Source: Candidatus Photodesmus blepharonis
Lineage (GTDB): Bacteria > Pseudomonadota > Gammaproteobacteria > Enterobacterales > Vibrionaceae
Reading direction: 5' to 3'
Assembly: GCF_000731795.2 (NCBI RefSeq)
Contig: NZ_JGVK01000001.1
Location: 1-64,000, forward strand
DNA length: 64,000 nucleotides
Shown here one piece after another: positions 52,583 to 62,865 of this stretch. Every line of letters starts with the position of its first letter. Position 1 is the first letter of the stretch. A program made the translations under genes and the position numbers. The notes beneath the pieces are model-generated. The model had not been told where the DNA came from. It did not search any database and worked only from the letters and a program-made list of their open reading frames with translations.

Positions 52583-52664
52583 GATCTGTTATTTACAAGA
52601 AAGCATCATTGTAAAATAGAACAGTTCTGATGAGTTCACAAGAAGTATGTAAGTTTTTTTTCTT

Positions 52665-52922
52665 TTACAAAACCATGCGAACGATATCTATTGCCGCTAG
52701 CTCTGCATATAGGGTTTCTATCTGTTTAATTGATGTTGCGGTAATCTTGATAGAAACTGCATAGTAATTACCTTTGGCACTTGATTTCACTATTGGTTTG
52801 TAGGATCCTGGAGCGTGCCGTTGAGTAATTTCTAAAATTAATTTTATTAGAGCAGGTTTTGAATCCCCTATTACCTTATAGGTGAAATCACAAGGGAATT
52901 GGAGTAAGTCTTTCAATTTCAT
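52665..52922 (-). CDS. ybeD: YbeD-family protein (DUF493)
   Basis: An 85-residue ACT-like small protein (E. coli YbeD, 87). Conserved segments are [37 protein letters not shown] and [18 protein letters not shown]. Its function is not established, but it is almost always found between dacA and lipB. Confidence 0.93.
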   Translation of the reverse strand: MKLKDLLQFPCDFTYKVIGDSKPALIKLILEITQRHAPGSYKPIVKSSAKGNYYAVSIKITATSIKQIETLYAELAAIDIVRMVL

Positions 52923-53019
52923 ATTTTTTTATTGACGTCTATTATTAGGAGAATTCCATTTAATAGTTTCCTTTAAGAGTACTATAACGATAGTAAGCAA
53001 AAATGAATAAAGTTTTTTT

Positions 53020-54204
53020 CTAGAAATGGAAAAAAGATTTGAATATAAGAACAATATAATCCCAAAAACAGCTAAATAATCCACCTTCCTCTACGCTTTT
53101 TAGAGCTAAAAGTGAGTATTCAGCAATATTCTTGTCATCTAATTGGTAGTATACCTTGCCGACTACATCTCCTTTCGAAATTGGTGCTTCAAGTTCTTTT
53201 TCAAGTATGAAGCTTGCTTTTAAATTTTTCGCTTGACCACGAGGTAACGTCACGTAAGTGTCTTGATTAACGCCAAGAGTAATGGTATCTTCGTTACCCA
53301 TCCAAATTTTTTCTTGAACAAGAGCTTCACCTGCCTTGTGTGGTGAAACTGTCTCAAAAAAACGAAAACCGTAGCTTAGTAGTTTTTTGCTCTCAAATTT
53401 ACGAGTATTAGAACTTTTGCTACCCATAACAACAGCAATCAAACGCATCTCCCCTTCAGTAGCGGAACTCAATAGATTATAACCTGAATTTTTAGTATGA
53501 CCAGTTTTAACGCCATCTACATTCATACTTTTATCCCAAAGTAAGCTATTCCTATTGTATTGAGTTATGCCATTATAAGTAAATTTTTTTTCTGAATAGA
53601 TAGGATATTCTTTTGGAAGATCTCGAATTAAAGCTGAAGCAAGCAGCGCCATATCGTATGGTGTTGAATATAGCTTTGGATCATCTAAACCATGTACATT
53701 AGTAAAGTTAGTGTTGGTCATACCAATGCTGTTAGCCCAAGAATTCATTAAACTAACGAACGCATCTTCAGAACCAGCAATGTGTTCTGCCATTGCAACG
53801 CAAGCATCGTTTCCAGATTGAATAATAATCCCACGATTAAGTTCTTTTACTTTTACTTTGTTTCCAACTTCGATAAACATCTTAGAAGAATCAGGAAAAT
53901 TTTTAGACCATGCATTTTGACTAATGACAACGTTATCCTCAGGAGAGATCTTGCCATGTACAAGCTCCTGACCAATGATGTAACTAGTCATAATTTTAGT
54001 CAAGCTCGCAGGAGATAGCTTGCGATGCATCTCCTTTTCAGTTAGTACTTTACCTGAATGATAATCGATCAGCACATAGCCTTTTGCTCCAATTTTTGGA
54101 GCATCTGGAATAACAATAGGAGGGTTTATAGCAAGGGTTTCCGGTATTCTACAAATGGAGATAAAAACAGTAAAAAAAGATATAATCAACGTCGTTTTTT
54201 TCAT
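53020..54204 (-). CDS. dacA: DacA, D-alanyl-D-alanine carboxypeptidase (PBP5)
   Basis: A periplasmic penicillin-binding protein that removes the last D-alanine of stem peptides. ATG 54204 gives a signal peptide MKKTTLIISFFTVFISI with cleavage near ETLA; the open frame extends 33 bp further. The active-site motifs are SLTK (Ser67-Lys70), SGN in IIQSGNDACVAMAE and KTG in VKTGHTKNSG. The amphipathic C-terminal anchor (WDYIVLIFKSFFHF) is present. Length is 394 residues. Confidence 0.96.
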   Translation of the reverse strand: MKKTTLIISFFTVFISICRIPETLAINPPIVIPDAPKIGAKGYVLIDYHSGKVLTEKEMHRKLSPASLTKIMTSYIIGQELVHGKISPEDNVVISQNAWSKNFPDSSKMFIEVGNKVKVKELNRGIIIQSGNDACVAMAEHIAGSEDAFVSLMNSWANSIGMTNTNFTNVHGLDDPKLYSTPYDMALLASALIRDLPKEYPIYSEKKFTYNGITQYNRNSLLWDKSMNVDGVKTGHTKNSGYNLLSSATEGEMRLIAVVMGSKSSNTRKFESKKLLSYGFRFFETVSPHKAGEALVQEKIWMGNEDTITLGVNQDTYVTLPRGQAKNLKASFILEKELEAPISKGDVVGKVYYQLDDKNIAEYSLLALKSVEEGGLFSCFWDYIVLIFKSFFHF

Positions 54205-54282
54205 AATAAGCAGAAGTTTATATTGAATCGTATACATTTACCAGTAAATTTACCCAAAATAGTTTATTTATTGGATGTTGAA

Positions 54283-55056
54283 TTATTGTATCATTCTGAC
54301 GAATGAAGAATTGTAGCCTAGTAGTTTAGCTTTTTTTAATTTTTTTTTGGCTAGCGTAAGATCTGAGAATGGGCCTAAAAGTACCTGGTGAATTTTATTC
54401 TGACTATTAACAAAAACATTTACCGATAACTTTTTATTTAAATCTTTAACTAAAACTTGAGACCGATCTATAGACTCTAGAGAGGCTACCTGAACCGCAT
54501 AATTAAAGGCGTTTTGGTTCCCTTCAGAAGCTTTGCTTACAGTAATCACTTCAATAGCCACATTGGCAGTACCTGGTCCTATTATATCTAATTTGCGCGC
54601 AGCTGCATAGCTTAAATCGATAATTCGGTTGTCGTGGAATGGACCACGATCATTTACACGTACAACAGCTACTTTGTTGTTATCAGTATTGATGATTTTC
54701 ACATAGATTGGAATCGGTAATGTTTTGTGTGCTGCAGACATTGAATACATGTCATATATCTCGCCATTTGCAGTCAAATGCCCATGAAATTTTTTTCCAT
54801 ACCAAGAAGCTTTTCCTTTTTCTTTAAAACCTTGTACACTTTCAACAATGACATAATCATTACCATGCAGAGTATAATTTTGGTTTCCACCTAGGCTGTA
54901 TGGTTCATACCGTGGTGTAGCATCTTTAGTGTTTGCTACTGGAATAATTTTTTGAGGAGCAGAATCGTGTTTAACATTATAACGGCTTACAGAAGAACAA
55001 CAACTCGTTAGTATGATAGTACTTCCAATGATAAATAAAAAATGCTGTTTTTTCAT
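54283..55056 (-). CDS. rlpA: RlpA, septal-ring lytic transglycosylase-like lipoprotein
   Basis: An outer-membrane lipoprotein with a double-psi beta-barrel (GKASWYGKKFHGHLTANGE, VVRVNDRGPFHDNRIIDLS) and a C-terminal SPOR domain (FNYAVQVASLES through NSSFVRMIQ) that binds denuded glycan. The lipobox is LTSC with Cys19. ATG 55056 is preferred over TTG 55059. It has 257 residues, much shorter than E. coli RlpA (362), through loss of the region between the barrel and SPOR. It starts three bases after the rodA stop. Confidence 0.94.
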   Translation of the reverse strand: MKKQHFLFIIGSTIILTSCCSSVSRYNVKHDSAPQKIIPVANTKDATPRYEPYSLGGNQNYTLHGNDYVIVESVQGFKEKGKASWYGKKFHGHLTANGEIYDMYSMSAAHKTLPIPIYVKIINTDNNKVAVVRVNDRGPFHDNRIIDLSYAAARKLDIIGPGTANVAIEVITVSKASEGNQNAFNYAVQVASLESIDRSQVLVKDLNKKLSVNVFVNSQNKIHQVLLGPFSDLTLAKKKLKKAKLLGYNSSFVRMIQ

Positions 55057-55059
55057 CAA

Positions 55060-56184
55060 TCATGTGACCTTTGAGAAGGCTTTTCTATGAGTATGTATGG
55101 ACATCAGAACCCCGAAACTAGCCATCAAAGTTACCATTGATGTCCCTCCATAACTGATTAAGGGGAGAGGAATACCAACAACGGGCAAAATTCCACTAAC
55201 CATACCAATGTTAACAAATATGTAAACAAAAAAGCTTAAAACTATACTACCAGCCATCATACGACCAAAAGCAGTTTGTACGTCGCTTGCCAAAGATAAT
55301 CCACGACCGATAATAAACAGGTAGATTGATAGAAGAATTAAAATACCAATGAGTCCCCATTCTTCAGCAATTACCGCAAAAATAAAATCTGTGTGACGTT
55401 CCGGTAGAAATTCTAATTGCGATTGAGTTCCTTCTAGCCATCCCTTACCCGAAATACCACCCGAACCAATCGCAATTTTGCTTTGAATGATATGGTAACC
55501 TGAACCAAGAGGGTCAGATTCAGGATTAAATAAAGTTCTTACGCGTGCTTTTTGATATTCATGCATACAGAAAAACCAAAAAATTGGAATCAATGCGCTA
55601 ATAGCCAATATGGAAAAAGAAATAACTTTCCACCTAATACCTGAAAGGAAGATAACAAAAATTCCTGAGGTAGCGATAAGCATGGCAGTACCTAAGTCAG
55701 GTTGTTTTGCTATTAGAATGGTGGGAACCAGTAGCATCATTAAGGAAAATATCAAAGTTTGAAACGTCGGTGGAAAAGAACTTTTATTTCCTATAAAGCG
55801 AGCAATCATAAGAGGTACTGCAAGCTTCAATAGTTCTGATGGTTGAAATCGAATAAAACCTAGGTTAAGCCAGCGTTGAGCACCTTTTGAAGCTTCACCC
55901 CAAAAAAGTACACTGAATAACAGGGCGATACCACAGAAAAATACTAATGGTGCAAGTGATTCATAAGTTCTTGGTGGAATTTGTGCTGCGAAAAGCATGA
56001 TCCCAATCGATAATAGCATACGTACAATCTGGCGATCTCTCATAGCTGAATTTTGACCGCTAGCACTGTATATCACAATGAGACCGAAAATCATAAGCGT
56101 AAGAATTCCAATTAACAGAGGCAAGTCGATATGTAGATGCTGAAAAAATACTCGATTATGGATTTTTAATGAGTTGTATCGCAT
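55060..56184 (-). CDS. rodA: RodA, SEDS peptidoglycan glycosyltransferase of cell elongation
   Basis: A polytopic SEDS-family enzyme that polymerises lipid II along the cell side wall with PBP2. About ten helices span 374 residues (E. coli RodA 370). The conserved SEDS segments include RWLNLGFIRFQPSELLKLAV, KQPDLGTAMLI (Asp of the catalytic site), ERHTDFIFAVIAEEWG and PLISYGGTSMVT. The gene lies 19 bp after mrdA. RodZ, also in the window, belongs to the same elongasome. Confidence 0.97.
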   Translation of the reverse strand: MRYNSLKIHNRVFFQHLHIDLPLLIGILTLMIFGLIVIYSASGQNSAMRDRQIVRMLLSIGIMLFAAQIPPRTYESLAPLVFFCGIALLFSVLFWGEASKGAQRWLNLGFIRFQPSELLKLAVPLMIARFIGNKSSFPPTFQTLIFSLMMLLVPTILIAKQPDLGTAMLIATSGIFVIFLSGIRWKVISFSILAISALIPIFWFFCMHEYQKARVRTLFNPESDPLGSGYHIIQSKIAIGSGGISGKGWLEGTQSQLEFLPERHTDFIFAVIAEEWGLIGILILLSIYLFIIGRGLSLASDVQTAFGRMMAGSIVLSFFVYIFVNIGMVSGILPVVGIPLPLISYGGTSMVTLMASFGVLMSIHTHRKAFSKVT

Positions 56185-56203
56185 TATTTATTTTTCCTTT
56201 TGA

Positions 56204-58072
56204 CTAGATACCTAAAATAGCACGATCAAGCACTTTTCTGACAAATGGTGCACCTTGAGTAGAGCCTCCTCCAGCATTTTCTAAAACTACAGTAACAACA
56301 AATTGAGGTTTATCAAAAGGAGCAAAACCAGTAAATAAAGCATGGTCACGTAAATGTTCTTTTAACTCCTTAGCATTATATTCTCCATTCTCACCTAAGC
56401 CAAATACTTGCGCAGTACCAGATTTACCAGCACTGATATATTTTGCATCTTTAAACGAATGTCTAGCTGTCCCTTTTTCTCCATGATTTACTAGTCTCAT
56501 TCCATTAGCTGCAATATTCCAATATTGCTCTTCTACTCCTGTCATTGTAGTATCAATTTCGATATTAGCTTGTTGAAAATCAAAATGATTGCTATGGTCA
56601 ATGGTGGCCCGCAACAAATGAGGAGTCACCACTTTTCCATGATTAATCAATATTGAGGTTGCTTGAGAAATTTGTATTAAAGTTGCAGTCCAGTAACCTT
56701 GCCCAATACCAACAGGTATAGTATCTCCTTGATACCATGGTGTATGATAACGAGACATTTTCCACTCTCGAGTTGGCATATTGGCTTTGCTTTCTTCATA
56801 AATATCGATTCCGGTATATTTGCCAAAGCCAAACATCATCATCCATTGAGAAATGCGATCAATACCCATTCTGTAAGCCACTTGATAGAAGAATGTGTCC
56901 ACTGATTCTTCAATAGCCTTAGAAACGTTGACTTTTCCATGTCCCCAACGTAACCAATCTCGAAATGGTTTTGTTTTTGAATTTGGAATACGCCAATAAC
57001 CAGGATCGTTACGAGTAGTATTAGGTGTAATCACGCCTTCTTGTAATGCGGCGACCGACATAAATGGTTTGATTGTAGAAGCTGGGGGATAAATACTGAG
57101 CGTTGCTCGATTTACTAGTGGACGATTTTTATTGTTAAGTAGTGCGTTATATGTTTCGCTCGAAATGCCATGAACAAATGAATTTGGATCATAACTTGGA
57201 CTTGAAACCATGGCTAGTATACTATTATCCTTGGGGTCCAATATTATGGCGGAGCCTCTACGTCCATTGAGTAGTTTGTAGACATATAATTGAAGGTCAA
57301 TATCTAGGTTTAAAACAATATCTTTTCCTGGGATAGGAGGGACGTATTTTAAGGTGCGGATAATTCGTCCACGACTGTTCACTTCTACTTCTTGGTAACC
57401 TGGAGTTCCGTGCAGAAGATCCTCGTAATACCGTTCAATTCCAAGCTTTCCGATATCTTGTGTTGCTTGATAATTAGTCTCTTTCCCTTCGAGTACTAAT
57501 TTTTTCATATCTTGATCATTGATCTGAGAAACATAACCGATGACATGAGTAAGTCCTTTACCATATGGATAGTAACGTTTCAGATAAGCGTTCACTGAAA
57601 CTCCAGGGTATTTATGTTGATTAACAGAAAACTTTGCAACTTGTTTTGGATTTAATTGAGTGAGTAAAGGTATGGATTTAAATCGGCGAGTTTGGTAGCG
57701 TTCTTTTTCGAAGGCTTCAATATGTTTTGTGGTGATTTGGGGTATCATCTGTTGTTGTTTGGTTATGGTACACTCCATATCTTTAACTTTTTCTGGTACA
57801 ATCTCTAAGTTGAAGATGGGACGATTTTCAGCAAGTAAATTGCCGTTTCGATCAAAAATCAAGCCTCGGTTTGGTGCGATAGGAAGGACTTTAATTCTGT
57901 TGCTGTTAGAACGTGTTTTATAATTTTGATGTTGATTGATCTGAATATCGTACAGATTTACGATTAATATGCCTGTCATAATAACAACAGAAACAAAGGC
58001 GATTAAAGCACGATTTTTGAACAAGCGCAACTCCGCTCCATAATCACGAATTTTATTAGGTTTATATGACAT
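56204..58072 (-). CDS. mrdA: PBP2, elongation-specific peptidoglycan transpeptidase
   Basis: The class B penicillin-binding protein paired with RodA. ATG 58072 gives MSYKPNKIRDYGAELRLF, the family start. One transmembrane helix (ALIAFVSVVIMTGILIV) is followed by the pedestal (RGLIFDRNGNLLAENRP) and the transpeptidase domain with STIK in YPPASTIKPF, SVD in EESVDTFFYQ and KSGTA in SAGKSGTAQVF. It has 622 residues (E. coli 633), ending shortly after RKVLDRAILGI. Confidence 0.97.
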   Translation of the reverse strand: MSYKPNKIRDYGAELRLFKNRALIAFVSVVIMTGILIVNLYDIQINQHQNYKTRSNSNRIKVLPIAPNRGLIFDRNGNLLAENRPIFNLEIVPEKVKDMECTITKQQQMIPQITTKHIEAFEKERYQTRRFKSIPLLTQLNPKQVAKFSVNQHKYPGVSVNAYLKRYYPYGKGLTHVIGYVSQINDQDMKKLVLEGKETNYQATQDIGKLGIERYYEDLLHGTPGYQEVEVNSRGRIIRTLKYVPPIPGKDIVLNLDIDLQLYVYKLLNGRRGSAIILDPKDNSILAMVSSPSYDPNSFVHGISSETYNALLNNKNRPLVNRATLSIYPPASTIKPFMSVAALQEGVITPNTTRNDPGYWRIPNSKTKPFRDWLRWGHGKVNVSKAIEESVDTFFYQVAYRMGIDRISQWMMMFGFGKYTGIDIYEESKANMPTREWKMSRYHTPWYQGDTIPVGIGQGYWTATLIQISQATSILINHGKVVTPHLLRATIDHSNHFDFQQANIEIDTTMTGVEEQYWNIAANGMRLVNHGEKGTARHSFKDAKYISAGKSGTAQVFGLGENGEYNAKELKEHLRDHALFTGFAPFDKPQFVVTVVLENAGGGSTQGAPFVRKVLDRAILGI

Positions 58073-58417
58073 ATAAGTTATCTCATTCAGATATCTGATT
58101 ATTGTATTCAAACATTTCATGTACTGATACAAATCTTTCTTGTTGAGCTACTGGCATGGCTTAGCCTTTTTATATAAAAACTGGATTGAGTTTCAAAGTT
58201 GGTAACTTTTAAATTGATATTTTCACGTGATATTTGAGTTTTCTGTCGATAAACGTTCTTAACTGTTTCTTCGTTAATATTACGATTCTAATTTAAGGTT
58301 TTAACTTTCTGAATCATACATGATTTGCTATTTAATGAAAAAATATTTTTTTAAGCTTTTGAGTTGTTTGGGATTTTTCACTAATTTAGTTTTAAATAGC
58401 TTTTTTAGGTTATGAAA
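58073..58417. other. Intergenic region between mrdA and holA
   Basis: A 345 bp AT-rich gap. In vibrios and E. coli rlmH and rsfS (and nadD next to holA in E. coli) lie here. No RlmH or RsfS coding segment is seen on either strand. The short gap suggests clean deletion with erosion of the remains. Confidence 0.55.
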
Positions 58418-59437
58418 TTATATATCTTTATGCACTGTTCTCTTGTAATTTTCTGAAGAGCATAGTTGCATGCTTAACTGATATAATAATGGCCAAGCTG
58501 ATGTGTCGTCTCGTGTCTTAGCCAAAATTTCGCATTTGGTGAGTAGTTTTAATTGTTTTTTTAACGTAGTTGAAGAAAGTCTCGATAGTGTGGAAAAATA
58601 AGAGGATCGTTTCATTTTCCGTATTTGATGTTTATCAAAGAGTTGCAGGAAAGTTGAGGTGTTAAGTTCATATTTTATTTGAAGAAGTTTTAGTAGCTCT
58701 TTTTGTATAGTTCGAATAAGTGTAGTTACTTCCATACCCTCAACCCTTAATTGCTGAAGGATACGTTGTGCACGATTTGGTTTGTTTTCAAGTAGTGCAT
58801 CAATCCAATGTAAAGAAGTAAAGTGATTATTACGGCTTAATGATTCTTTCACTCGAACAAGATTCAATTCACGGTCAGGATAAAGCAAATTGAGTTTTTC
58901 TAAGCTTTGTGACAGAGCTAATAGGTTGCCTTCGTACCATTGAGCTAGCACCTTCAGGGTTTCATAATCTGCCTTTAATCCAAGTTTTTGACATCTAGCT
59001 TGAACGAATTGAGGTAATTTTTTTGTGTCTGGCGCAAAACAATTTACGCAACAGCTCCTATTCTTAAACGCTTTTAGCCATTGTGTATTTAGTTTGCTGC
59101 TAATTATTATTAATATAATGTCATTGTGCAAGATTTCGATTAATGAGATCAGTTTTTGAGTCGAATATGGGTTTATTTTGATTTCAGAAACTTCCAGTTC
59201 AATGATTCGTTTAGATGAGAAGAGACTAAATGACTGAATGCAGTAATACAATTGATCCCAATTAACATCTGTATCAATATAGAAGTGACGTCGCTCACTA
59301 AATCCATGTTGTTTAGCTTTTTTATTGATTGCTTGACGAGCCTCTTGACGCAATAAAGGTTCATTGCCTAACAACAAGTAAATAGATTGCAATTGTTTGT
59401 TTAGTCGTTCAGGAAGTCTATCTGAAAATATGTCCAT
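58418..59437 (-). CDS. holA: HolA, DNA polymerase III delta subunit
   Basis: The clamp-loader subunit that opens the beta clamp. Family features are the N-terminal SIYLLLGNEPLLRQEARQAI, the LHNDIILIIISSKLN core, YEGNLLALSQSLEKLNLLYP and HWIDALLENKPNRAQRILQQ in the collar helices. ATG 59437 gives MDIFSDRLPERLN (339 aa); GTG 59443 would add two residues. Conservation is low, as usual for this protein. It follows lptE by 86 bp. Confidence 0.93.
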   Translation of the reverse strand: MDIFSDRLPERLNKQLQSIYLLLGNEPLLRQEARQAINKKAKQHGFSERRHFYIDTDVNWDQLYYCIQSFSLFSSKRIIELEVSEIKINPYSTQKLISLIEILHNDIILIIISSKLNTQWLKAFKNRSCCVNCFAPDTKKLPQFVQARCQKLGLKADYETLKVLAQWYEGNLLALSQSLEKLNLLYPDRELNLVRVKESLSRNNHFTSLHWIDALLENKPNRAQRILQQLRVEGMEVTTLIRTIQKELLKLLQIKYELNTSTFLQLFDKHQIRKMKRSSYFSTLSRLSSTTLKKQLKLLTKCEILAKTRDDTSAWPLLYQLSMQLCSSENYKRTVHKDI

Positions 59438-59523
59438 TAGCACTGAAGTTTTAATGTGATTTAATTTTTTTAAAATATTACATGAGAAATTTTCATAATG
59501 ATTCCAAAGTTTTTTTCTTCTAC

Positions 59524-60021
59524 TTACAATCTTAGACGTTCTATCTGCCCTATAATTTGTGTTGCAGCTAGTTTACGCATTTCGTTTTCTATCATGTTAC
59601 GTTCTATAGATTTAGTTAAAGCAGCAAAAGGATTGTCTAGATAACTACGAGTTACGTTTGTAGAAAAAATTTTAGATTCCAGATTAAGAATCTTGATTTT
59701 GTATGTTACTGTCAAGGTTAATTCAATCTCAGCATGACGAGTATTTTGGTATAAAGATAAAGTTCTTCTATTGATTCTTTCATCAATTAAAGACAAGCTA
59801 GGCACATAGGATTCGGCTGGTACGATTTGTATTTTTCTAATACGCAATGCGTTTTTTACCATACGGGTGAGTGTGCTGTATTGATCATAACTAGTTAGAG
59901 ATATTTTATTGAGTTCTTTTAGCGTAGAAAAATCCTCGCGTAGATGAAAACTGCAAGCAGAAAGGAAACTTGCAGTTAGAAAAAGATAAATAGGTCTTAA
60001 TTTTCTAAAAATTGATGGCAT
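59524..60021 (-). CDS. lptE: LptE, lipopolysaccharide-assembly lipoprotein
   Basis: The plug lipoprotein of the LptD outer-membrane channel that delivers LPS to the surface. The signal peptide ends in the lipobox LSAC with Cys23, followed by the family-typical SFHLRED. A long-strand and helix pattern with ILNLESKIFSTNVTRSYLDN fits the family. At 165 residues it is shorter than E. coli LptE (193). It lies between leuS and holA in conserved order. Confidence 0.93.
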   Translation of the reverse strand: MPSIFRKLRPIYLFLTASFLSACSFHLREDFSTLKELNKISLTSYDQYSTLTRMVKNALRIRKIQIVPAESYVPSLSLIDERINRRTLSLYQNTRHAEIELTLTVTYKIKILNLESKIFSTNVTRSYLDNPFAALTKSIERNMIENEMRKLAATQIIGQIERLRL

Positions 60022-60089
60022 TTAAAATTTTTAGGATATCTATTTTATCCTTCAACGTTGTATTTTGATATTGTTGCTTTAACTATTGA

Positions 60090-62657
60090 TCAGTTTATCA
60101 CAATGTTTATTAGTTTGTCTGGGATGTAAATTATTTTGTGGATTGTTTGACCGCTAATAAATTTGGTTACGTTCTTGTTATTCAAACTGAGTTCTTTTAT
60201 TTGCTCTTGAGTTATGTTTCCAGGAATACAGAGTTTCGCTCTAAGCTTTCCATTTACTTGAATAACAATAGTTTTATTATTTGTAATGAGAGCCTTTGGA
60301 TCAAATACTGGCCACAGTGCCGAATCGATATCTGATTCACCTAATACAGTCCATAATTTATAAGAAATATGAGGAGTAATTGGATAAAGCATGAGGATTA
60401 TTGCTTTGAAACCTTCATCAAGGATTGCCCGATTTTGTGTATCGTTTTTAGGTGCTTTGGCTAGTTTGTTTGTTAATTCCATGATTGCTGCAATAGCAGT
60501 ATTAAAGGTTTGACGGCGATTTATATCGTCACTAACTTTAGCAATAGTTTTATGAATATAGAAGCGCAGTTCCTTTTGATTTTCAGAAAGGGAAGAAATA
60601 TTTAGTGTTTCAATCACTCCTTTTTTTGAGTGTTCCTGTACAAGTTTCCAAACTCGTTTTAAAAAACGATTAGCACCTTCAACTCCAGATTCTTTCCATT
60701 CGAGTGTCATCTCTGCTGGAGATGCAAACATCGTAAATAATCGAATAGTATCAGCACCATACTTGTCCACTATTGCTTGAGGATCTATACCATTTTTTTT
60801 CGATTTAGACATTTTGATCATACCTGCGTAATCAACCTGGCGACCTTGATTATCGAGAACTTTTTCGATTTGACCTTCATTGTCATATTTAGTTGTTACG
60901 TCAGTGGGAGCAATCCATTCTTTGTTTCCTTTTTCATCAATATGAAAAAATGCGTCACCTAATACCATACCTTGGCATAGTAGTTTTTTGAATGGTTCAT
61001 TAGATTTTAGATAGCCTTCATCACGTAGTAATTTGTGGAAAAATCGAGAGTACAATAAATGCATGCAAGCATGTTCTATACCACCAACATACTGATCCAC
61101 TGGTAGCCAGTAGTTGGCTTTTCCTGGATCTAAAATGTCTTCAGCTTTCGGTGAGCAATAACGAGCGTAATACCAAGATGATTCCATAAAAGTGTCAAAA
61201 GTATCAGTTTCACGCAGAGCAGGTTGATCATTTAACGTTGTTTTAACCCATTCAGGATTTGTTTTTATTGGATTGCCTCCGCTATTCATCATTACATTTT
61301 CAGGTAAAATGACTGGCAACTTCTCACTTGGTACTAAGTGAATTTCGCCATCTTCAGTGGTTACCATTGGAATTGGAGCTCCCCAGTAACGTTGACGAGA
61401 AATATTCCAATCACGTAGACGAAAATTAACAGTTTTTCTGCCTCTGCCTTTTGTTTCAAGTTTTTTTGAAATAGCGTTAAATGCATCTTGAAATTTAAGG
61501 CCATTGAACTCATCGGAATTGAACAAAATTCCTTTGTCCGTATATGCTTTTTTAGAAATATTTAGCTTACTTTTATCTTCTGGTTTGATTACTGGAATTA
61601 TATCTAAACTGTACTTAGTCGCAAATGCATAGTCGCGTTGATCATGAGCAGGCACTGCCATGGCCACACCTGTTCCATAATCCATCATAATAAAATTAGT
61701 TATGTAAACAGGTAGTTCACGGTTATTCAATGGATGAGTAACAGTTAAGTTAGTTGCCATGCCTTTATTTTCAATACCGGCTATTCCTGTTTCAGTTATT
61801 TTAATATTGCGATGCTCATTAATGAATGTGGTTAATTTGGGGTTATTTTTTTTTATTTTTTCCACGATGGGATGATTTACAGAGATAAGCAAACAAGTCA
61901 CGCCCATTATGGTGTCAGGACGAGTTGTATATGCTCTAAGTTGGATTTTACCTATCCTAAAAAAGACTTCAACCCCTTCAGAACGACCAATCCAGTTACG
62001 TTGCATAGCTTTAACCATGTTTGGCCAACCATCAAGGTGATCTAAGTCATCAAGCATTTCTTGCGCGTATTTGGTGATCTTAATGAACCATTGGGGAATT
62101 TTTCTTTGCACAATTTTAGAATCACAGCGCCAACAGCGTCCATTTTCTACTTGTTCGTTTGCTAAAACAGTTTGATCATTCGAACACCAATTTACATATG
62201 AGGTTTTTTTATAAACTAAACCTTTTTTGTACAATTGAGTAAAGAATTTCTGTTCCCACCGATAGTATTCAGGTGTGCATGTTGTAATTTCCCTATTCCA
62301 ATCGTAGCTAAACCCTAGGCGTTTAAGCTGCTTTTTCATATGCTTAATATTTTCGTAAGTCCATAGTGCTGGTGCTGTATTGTTTTTGATAGCTGCATTT
62401 TCAGCTGGTAGACCAAATGCATCCCAACCAATTGGTTGCATCACATTTTTACCTTGCAAACGTTGAAAACGGGATATAGCATCACCGATTGTGTAGTTAC
62501 GTACGTGACCCATATGTAATTTTCCACTTGGGTATGGAAACATTGATAAACAGTAGAACTTTTCTTTAGCTGAATCTTCAGTTACAACGAAGGTTTTATT
62601 ATTTTCCCAGTGCTGCTGAACCTTTTGTTCTAAATCTTTATGGTCGTAGTTTTGCAT
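60090..62657 (-). CDS. leuS: LeuS, leucyl-tRNA synthetase
   Basis: A class I synthetase of 855 residues (E. coli 860). The HIGH-type motif is [13 protein letters not shown], and the KMSKS loop is [11 protein letters not shown]. The editing domain keeps its aspartate in [13 protein letters not shown], and [16 protein letters not shown] and [18 protein letters not shown] are family-typical. The C-terminal domain is complete ([27 protein letters not shown]). It opens a leuS-lptE-holA run. Confidence 0.98.
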   Translation of the reverse strand: MQNYDHKDLEQKVQQHWENNKTFVVTEDSAKEKFYCLSMFPYPSGKLHMGHVRNYTIGDAISRFQRLQGKNVMQPIGWDAFGLPAENAAIKNNTAPALWTYENIKHMKKQLKRLGFSYDWNREITTCTPEYYRWEQKFFTQLYKKGLVYKKTSYVNWCSNDQTVLANEQVENGRCWRCDSKIVQRKIPQWFIKITKYAQEMLDDLDHLDGWPNMVKAMQRNWIGRSEGVEVFFRIGKIQLRAYTTRPDTIMGVTCLLISVNHPIVEKIKKNNPKLTTFINEHRNIKITETGIAGIENKGMATNLTVTHPLNNRELPVYITNFIMMDYGTGVAMAVPAHDQRDYAFATKYSLDIIPVIKPEDKSKLNISKKAYTDKGILFNSDEFNGLKFQDAFNAISKKLETKGRGRKTVNFRLRDWNISRQRYWGAPIPMVTTEDGEIHLVPSEKLPVILPENVMMNSGGNPIKTNPEWVKTTLNDQPALRETDTFDTFMESSWYYARYCSPKAEDILDPGKANYWLPVDQYVGGIEHACMHLLYSRFFHKLLRDEGYLKSNEPFKKLLCQGMVLGDAFFHIDEKGNKEWIAPTDVTTKYDNEGQIEKVLDNQGRQVDYAGMIKMSKSKKNGIDPQAIVDKYGADTIRLFTMFASPAEMTLEWKESGVEGANRFLKRVWKLVQEHSKKGVIETLNISSLSENQKELRFYIHKTIAKVSDDINRRQTFNTAIAAIMELTNKLAKAPKNDTQNRAILDEGFKAIILMLYPITPHISYKLWTVLGESDIDSALWPVFDPKALITNNKTIVIQVNGKLRAKLCIPGNITQEQIKELSLNNKNVTKFISGQTIHKIIYIPDKLINIVIN

Positions 62658-62865
62658 CGATGAGATCCAGTTGTTATGGAATTGTAAAAGTTTGATTATA
62701 GGAAGAGACTAATCATTATAGGATACATAAAGTAATCAAATACAACAATAGCCAGTCCTATGTTGTACAATTTAGAGTCGAGAAATTAGATTAAGGTGTG
62801 CTTTTCGATTCTTTTAGTTATTTATTTGTAGTGATATGTTTTAGTTTTTTGAATAATCTATTTTT

